From: CAYPTB01 sp964413535
Lineage (GTDB): Bacteria; Planctomycetota; UBA1135; GCA-002686595
NCBI GenBank assembly: GCA_964413535.1
Contig: CAYPTB010000010.1
Location: 1 to 64,000, forward strand
Direction: 5' to 3'
Length of the DNA: 64,000 nt
The position numbers and the translations under genes were made by a program. Shown piece by piece: positions 59,596-64,000 of this stretch; position 1 is the stretch's first letter; every line of letters starts with the position of its first letter. The notes under the pieces are model-generated. The model did not search any database, was not told the DNA's origin, and saw only the letters and a list, made by a program, of their open reading frames with translations.

Positions 59596-60657
59596 ATGCC
59601 CGCCCTGTCGCTCGAAGCGTTGATCTTCTGCACCCTCGCCCTTGCCGGAGCGGGAGAGGGCGGAGCGAGCGCGGCGCCGCAGCAGGAGCAGGCTCCGTCC
59701 GACGCCGCGCTCGGAGGGCTGGGGCTCGACGGGCTTCTCGCGCGCATCGGTGCGGGGGTGCGTGCGCCCGTGGGGCCCGTGGGCGAGCGCGAGTCGTCGG
59801 AGGCGAAGCGGGCGCTCGACGAGCTCGGCCGGCGCATCGACGGCGGGCTCGCGCTCACGGACGAAGAGTGGCGCGCCGTGCTCCTCGCGAGCGGCGCCGT
59901 CGGGTTCCGCGAGCACTGGGCGGCGAGCGAGCCGTTCGCGGTGTGGACGAATCCGCTCGAGTGGCTCGGGAACGTCGAGCTCTGTCTCACGCCCCGCGAT
60001 CCGAAGCTCGCGCCCGTCGTGAACGGCGAGCGCGTTCCGTGCTGTGCGTTCCAGTCGAGCCTGTGCCGCATGGCGCAGGCCACGCAGGTCGTGGGCTCGC
60101 TCGCGCCGGGACGGCAGCGCCTCGTCTTCGACGTGGAGCTCGCGCGCGGCGCGCCGCGGGACTTCGATTCCTACACCGACGTTCCGCCGCGCTCGCCGAA
60201 GCTCCTGTGGCGCGGTGAGCTCGCGCTCGACGTCGACGTGAGCTCCGCGGTCGACGACGTGCTCGCGCCGGCGACGGGAGCGGCGATCGACATCGCCCTG
60301 GCCGCCGCGCTGGAGATCCGCGTCGGCACGCGCGTCGACGCCGACGGCCGGACGGTGGAGCCGAAGGCGGAGCTCTTCGTCGCGCCTTCCCCCGGCGCGC
60401 CCCTCGAGCGCGTCGCGTTGGTCCTGGACGTGGCGCTCCGGCGCGGCGAGTGCGAGATCCCGTGTGGGCGGGTCGCGACGCGCTTCCTCTCCCTGCCGAT
60501 CGCTCCCGCCGAGCTCGAAGCGGCGGGCGAGCCGTGGCTCGTCGTCGTCACCGGCCGGTCGGAGGGCGCGCTCGTGCAGTGGAACGCGGAACGCTGGTAC
60601 GCGGGGAGCCTCGTCCTACCCGCGGCCGAGCTGATCGAGCGCGCGCGCGGGCGCTGA
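59596..60657 (+). CDS. Secreted protein of unknown function (paralogue of 57773-58825)
   Basis: 353 residues from ATG 59596, which begins a signal peptide (PALSLEALIFCTLALAGAGE); the longer frame upstream is low-complexity. The conserved core ALTDEEWRAVLLASGAVGFREHW, NVELCLTPRDPKL, GSLAPGRQRLVFDVELARGAPRDFDS and RGELALDVDV parallels the 57773 protein nearly motif for motif. The cysteine pattern differs (CC, then C), which may mean different disulfides. The function is unknown; it is an exported protein with a beta-rich fold. Confidence 0.73.
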   Translation: MPALSLEALIFCTLALAGAGEGGASAAPQQEQAPSDAALGGLGLDGLLARIGAGVRAPVGPVGERESSEAKRALDELGRRIDGGLALTDEEWRAVLLASGAVGFREHWAASEPFAVWTNPLEWLGNVELCLTPRDPKLAPVVNGERVPCCAFQSSLCRMAQATQVVGSLAPGRQRLVFDVELARGAPRDFDSYTDVPPRSPKLLWRGELALDVDVSSAVDDVLAPATGAAIDIALAAALEIRVGTRVDADGRTVEPKAELFVAPSPGAPLERVALVLDVALRRGECEIPCGRVATRFLSLPIAPAELEAAGEPWLVVVTGRSEGALVQWNAERWYAGSLVLPAAELIERARGR

Positions 60658-60827
60658 GGGCCGTAGCGCCGCTCGACCCCGCACGCGCTGGATGAAGAAC
60701 CAGGGGTGCATCGCAACGCGCTCCTCGCCGGGCGCGGGAGGTCGCCGAGGAGACTGCGCCGGTTGCGGCCCCGGTAGCGAGGAGGTCAAGCGCGGGAGGG
60801 TCGAGGGCCGATGAGCGGCCGGCGACC

Positions 60828-61676
60828 ATGCAGCTCCTGCACTCCGAAGGGCTCCGCAAGACGCGCGTCGTCGCCACCTTCGGCCATCGGCCGTTCGGGG
60901 TGGCGGTGGTGCTCTGCTTCGTCCTCGGCGGGTCGCTCTTCTTCGGTGCGCTCGTGTGGATGCAGGCCGGCGCCCTGCCGTGGTGGGGGTGGTTGATCGC
61001 TGCGCCGTTCCTCGCGTTCGGCGCGCTCGTCGAGTACGTGATCGTGGCGGGGATGCTGAACGCCGTGATCGCGTGCTTTCGCGCGGGCAACTGGGTGGCG
61101 AAGGTTGCCGACCACGGGCTCTACCTGAAGCTGCGCTCGTACCAGAACGAGCACTTCGACGGCGACGCGCCGACGGTCGTGTTCGTCGCGTACAGCGAGC
61201 TGCGCTCGGCGGGCAAGGTCGTGGAGGAGGTCGAGCGCAAGGACGGCGAGGGCGGGCGCTATCCGGTGCGGCACGCGTGGCTCGAGCTGTGCACGCACGG
61301 GAGCGACACGGCGCAGGTGGCCGAGGCCGTTGCGCGCGAGCGGCTGCGCGAAGGGCCCGCGCGCGGCTTCCTCGGCATCAGCACGCGCAGCCGGGCGCAC
61401 CACGTGCCGGTCTTCGTCGCCGAGCCGGGCGTGCTGCGGGTCGAGTGGCGCGGCAAGCGCCTGCTCGACGCTCTTCCGGCGCACGTCGAAAGGCTCTCCG
61501 AACGCGTGGTGCGCTTCGGCGAGCAGCGCTCCTCTGGCCGCGCGACACGCGAGGAAGTCGCCGCGCTCGCGCGACGCGGCGACCGGATGTCCGCGGTCGA
61601 GCTCCTGCGCGAGAGCGAAGGCATCGGCCTCACCGAGGCCGTGCGCCTCGTCGACGAGCTCGTCCGCGCGGCGTAG
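60828..61676 (+). CDS. Membrane protein with L7/L12 C-terminal-like tail
   Basis: 282 residues. Two hydrophobic helices lie at about 23-46 and 54-78. A soluble region follows (AKVADHGLYLKLRSYQNEHFDGDAPTVVFVAYSEL), a beta-rich family-like stretch. The last 35 residues, RGDRMSAVELLRESEGIGLTEAVRLVDELV, resemble the helix-strand motif of the ribosomal L7/L12 C-terminal domain, which occurs as a module in several unrelated proteins. It stands alone downstream of the secreted paralogues. No function is assigned; regulation of a membrane process is only a guess. Confidence 0.68.
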   Translation: MQLLHSEGLRKTRVVATFGHRPFGVAVVLCFVLGGSLFFGALVWMQAGALPWWGWLIAAPFLAFGALVEYVIVAGMLNAVIACFRAGNWVAKVADHGLYLKLRSYQNEHFDGDAPTVVFVAYSELRSAGKVVEEVERKDGEGGRYPVRHAWLELCTHGSDTAQVAEAVARERLREGPARGFLGISTRSRAHHVPVFVAEPGVLRVEWRGKRLLDALPAHVERLSERVVRFGEQRSSGRATREEVAALARRGDRMSAVELLRESEGIGLTEAVRLVDELVRAA

Positions 61677-61877
61677 CGGGCCGATCCAAGAGTCGTCCGC
61701 TCCTCGTCGGGACAGGGCCCCGGCTCGGCGAGTTCGCTGTGTCCAGTTCGAGACGTTCGAGGCGCCGTACACCCGCCGGGAATCTTTTCCGCTTCGTCGC
61801 GTCCTCGCGTCGTCTGGAAGGTGTAGAAACTGATCAGGCGCCGCCGGAGTACACCCAAGAAGAACGGCCGCCCAAGC

Positions 61878-62789
61878 ATGCTCTTCCCATTGCTCGTCTC
61901 ACTGCTGGCGCTCGAGCCTGTGCGCGCCTACCCGATCGCGCCCCAACCGCTGCACGAGCTCGTCGCGGGAAGTGATTTGATCGCCGTCGTTCGTCCGGCA
62001 CCGTGGACCCCGATACCCCCTGGGGCAAGTACCTTCCAACGTGTGAGCGTCGAGCTCCACGTCGAGGAGGTGCTGCGCGGCCTCGACTCGCCGGCTTCGA
62101 TCACGACGACCCACCCACTCAGCAGTTGTCCCGCGCCTCCCAAGTATCCTGAAGGCGAGCGTGTGCTCGCGTTCCTCGTGCTCGACGACGAGCGGAATGG
62201 GCACACATTCGGTTGGTCGTACGGGACGAAGCTGCTCGACCCCGAAGCTCTCGACGTCTATGGGGCCCGGATCCGCGAGCTCGTCGCGCTCATCGATGCC
62301 AACCCGAAGCAGTGGAGGGCTTCGCCGAAGTTCCTCGACTGGCTCGTGCGCTGCGCCGAAGAGCCGGCGACTCGCTGGGAAGGGGCCTATCCGATCGACC
62401 CGACGGGCGACCGCCGCTACGGCAATCGCCTCCACGAACGGCCTCCGTCCTTCGGGCACCTGCTCGAAGCAAAGCAGAGGGCGCGTCTCGCGAAGGCGCT
62501 CGTGGTCGCGCCGTCGATCGAGACCGGCGAGATGTTGCTGTTGCACTTCTTGGTCGAGGATCCGAATCCGGCGCTCGACGAATTCGCGCTCGCGAGACTG
62601 CCTGGTCTCTTGGAGAAGGACCTCTACGACGCCCGACGTCTCATGCTCCTCCTCGCGCAGCGCTCCGGCGACGAGGATGCCTGGCGGATGGCGCGCGAGT
62701 TCGAGAAACGCAAGAGGGTCGACCCTGCGAGTCCCGAGACCGCGGGCTTCGTGGGCGCCTTCGTCGAGCACGTGCGCGGGCGGCGATAG
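61878..62789 (+). CDS. Secreted protein of unknown function (paralogue of 62865-63791)
   Basis: 303 residues starting with a signal peptide (LFPLLVSLLALEPVRAYP). The N-terminal domain matches its neighbour: PLHELVAGSDLIAVVRP, VSVELHVEEVLRGLD, CPAPPKYPEGERVLAFLVLDD. This is the pattern of a small beta-barrel domain seen in many exported proteins of unknown role. From residue of about 150 the chain is helical (a HEAT-like WLVRCAEEPATRWEGA, and ARLAKALVVAPSIETGEMLLLHFLV). No catalytic residues can be pointed out. The next gene is its duplicate, so the two probably arose by tandem duplication. Confidence 0.72.
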   Translation: MLFPLLVSLLALEPVRAYPIAPQPLHELVAGSDLIAVVRPAPWTPIPPGASTFQRVSVELHVEEVLRGLDSPASITTTHPLSSCPAPPKYPEGERVLAFLVLDDERNGHTFGWSYGTKLLDPEALDVYGARIRELVALIDANPKQWRASPKFLDWLVRCAEEPATRWEGAYPIDPTGDRRYGNRLHERPPSFGHLLEAKQRARLAKALVVAPSIETGEMLLLHFLVEDPNPALDEFALARLPGLLEKDLYDARRLMLLLAQRSGDEDAWRMAREFEKRKRVDPASPETAGFVGAFVEHVRGRR

Positions 62790-62864
62790 CGGGACGGCGG
62801 GGTCGAGGAACTCGGAACGCGTGCCGGGCCTATGCTGGTCGTCGCCAACCACCGCGATTCGTGC

Positions 62865-63791
62865 ATGATCGACGCGCTGCTACTCACCCTGTCGACGCTC
62901 GCCCCGGGGCGCACCATGCCGAGCCCCGCCGTACCGCTGCACGAGCTCGTCGCGCAGAGCGGGTTGGTCGCCGTCGTGCGGCCGGGGGTGGGAGCGCACA
63001 TGGCGGACGCGGATGACTTCTCGGGTGCGCCCGACACGCGCGTCGAGCTCGCCGTCGAAGAGGTGCTCCTCGGCAAGAGCGTCGCCTCAGTGACGGCCGC
63101 GTACTGGGCCGACTTGGTCTGTCCCTCGCCGCCCGAGTTCCCCGCCGGCGAGCGCGTGCTCGCGTTCCTCGCGCACCACGAGGAGTGGGGCTGGTACCCG
63201 ATCGCGCTGTCGGACGGGACGAAGCTCCTCGAGCCGGCGACGCTCGACGTCTATCGCGCGCGGATCCGGGAGCTCGCCGCGCTGATGGAGGCGCGGCCGA
63301 AGCGCTGGCACGCGACGCCGGAGTTCGTCGAGTGGCTCGTGCGTTGCGCGGAAGATCCCGGGAGCCGCTGGGAGGGAGCCCGGGCGCTCGATCCGGAGAG
63401 GTACTTCTTCGGTGACGAGCCCGAGTGGGCGCGGAGCTTCGGAGAGAGGCTCGACGCAGAGCAGAGGTCGCGCCTCGCGGCCGTGCTCTTCGCGGCTCCG
63501 GATTTCGGGCGCGGCGAGGCGAGCCTCTTGCGCGCGCTCGTCGCCGAACCCGGTCACGCGTTCAGAGACCAGGCCCTCGCGGAGCTGCCGTCGTTGCCGC
63601 TCGAGCGCCGCTACTTCGCGAGCCAGTTGATACAGGAGCTCGCCAGGCGCTCCCGCGACGTCGAGTCGAAGCGCACGGCGAAGGAGCTCGTGGTGCTCTC
63701 GAGGAATGAACCCCCGGATCCCCAGGTCATGCGCGTGATCGCGGACTTCGTTCGGCGCGCACGCGCGCTGGAACCGATCGAATACCCATGA
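62865..63791 (+). CDS. Secreted protein of unknown function (paralogue of 61878-62789)
   Basis: 308 residues from ATG 62865, chosen because the signal peptide then aligns with the paralogue (IDALLLTLSTLAPGRTMPS before PLHELVAQSGLVAVVRP); ATG 62832 would add 11 residues. The shared core is VELAVEEVLLGK, CPSPPEFPAGERVLAFL, GTKLLEPATLDVYRARIRELAAL and WLVRCAEDPGSRWEGA. The C-terminal half is helical and HEAT-like, with divergent loops. Function unknown. An ATG at 63788 overlaps its stop. Confidence 0.72.
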   Translation: MIDALLLTLSTLAPGRTMPSPAVPLHELVAQSGLVAVVRPGVGAHMADADDFSGAPDTRVELAVEEVLLGKSVASVTAAYWADLVCPSPPEFPAGERVLAFLAHHEEWGWYPIALSDGTKLLEPATLDVYRARIRELAALMEARPKRWHATPEFVEWLVRCAEDPGSRWEGARALDPERYFFGDEPEWARSFGERLDAEQRSRLAAVLFAAPDFGRGEASLLRALVAEPGHAFRDQALAELPSLPLERRYFASQLIQELARRSRDVESKRTAKELVVLSRNEPPDPQVMRVIADFVRRARALEPIEYP

Positions 63792-64000
63792 AGCTCACCG
63801 TCACCTTGGAGAGCGCCGAAACGCGGGCCTCGATCGGGAGCTTGCGGACGTATCTCAGCGGGTCCCGGCCTCGGTGGAGCACAACGCAGCACCCACGAGG
63901 AGCGCGACGAGGACCCCCGCGTGTGGACGAATATCAACCACTGGGTGGACGAATTTCGGCCAGAGACCGCATGGGCAGGCAAGGAGCACCGCTTTCTCTG
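63792..64000. other. Right edge, no gene assigned
   Basis: An ATG at 63788 overlaps the preceding stop (ATGA) and stays open to the end of the window (71 codons, MKLTVTLESAETRASIGSL and on). Codon usage in that frame turns arginine/proline-rich after about 25 codons, and the third frame then looks more protein-like (RVWTNINHWVDEFRPETAWAG). This suggests a frame-shifted or decayed gene, or the start of one cut by the edge. A 10-base direct repeat, GTGGACGAAT, occurs twice near 63921-63952. Confidence 0.25.

Noticed and set aside
63788..64000. A new gene starting at ATG 63788
   Set aside because: The frame loses coding character after about 25 codons and another frame takes over; it is cut by the window edge, so it is left unassigned.

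Overview
The window is a high-GC bacterial chromosome segment with no rRNA and a single tRNA. No species can be named from it. Several traits point to Planctomycetota: an ECF sigma factor beside a Ser/Thr kinase carrying TPR and beta-propeller parts, a C-terminal secreted-protein module of a kind I associate with that phylum, GT-C and TPR-rich membrane proteins, many secreted proteins of unknown function, frequent GTG/TTG starts and mostly weak Shine-Dalgarno sites. This placement is an inference; another deep-branching high-GC phylum is possible.

Layout. 1-3177 (minus): a HEAT/propeller protein, a Tat-exported Fe-type superoxide dismutase and a dienelactone hydrolase cut by the window edge. 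3358-9246: a GT-C type membrane protein, a convergent mannose-1-phosphate guanylyltransferase, a HAD phosphatase fused to a HerA/FtsK-like ATPase, and protein-isoaspartate methyltransferase. 9247-17941 (plus): a B12-type radical SAM enzyme, a ZIP metal transporter, glutamate dehydrogenase, a receiver-receiver-PPDK-like protein and a TMTC-like membrane TPR protein. 17948-25111: small proteins, an HD hydrolase, thiC with a HAD phosphatase behind it, a DUF2959 lipoprotein and a secreted gluzincin. 25200-33146: a second B12-type radical SAM enzyme, an FAD oxidoreductase, a DUF885 protein, a NUDIX hydrolase, a small cytochrome c and an M28-type lipoprotein peptidase. 33355-42023: an acidic membrane-anchored protein, tRNA-Pro, rho with a basic N-terminal extension, a GT-C enzyme, and a NUDIX hydrolase coupled to a homodimeric E1 (AceE-like).

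42024-48209 looks like an accessory block. It holds the ECF sigma factor and a 1490-residue kinase/TPR/propeller protein whose 3' part is clearly AT-richer. It ends in decayed pieces of an E1-like and a glycosyltransferase-like gene, both of which have intact relatives nearby. 48210-53282 (minus) is an envelope block: a PLD-type cardiolipin synthase, a GT4 glycosyltransferase and an oxidoreductase-epimerase fusion. 53903-56907 is guaB-guaA, ending GMP synthesis, behind a long leader region that can form strong hairpins. 56922-63791 is accessory: one AT-rich orphan gene and two sets of tandemly duplicated secreted proteins.

Main points for a second look: the HAD-ATPase fusion, the tandem-receiver PPDK-like protein, the in-frame A AAA AAC heptamer and internal export signal at the kinase/propeller junction, the chimeric gene scar at 47936-48190, and the stem-loop series upstream of guaB.
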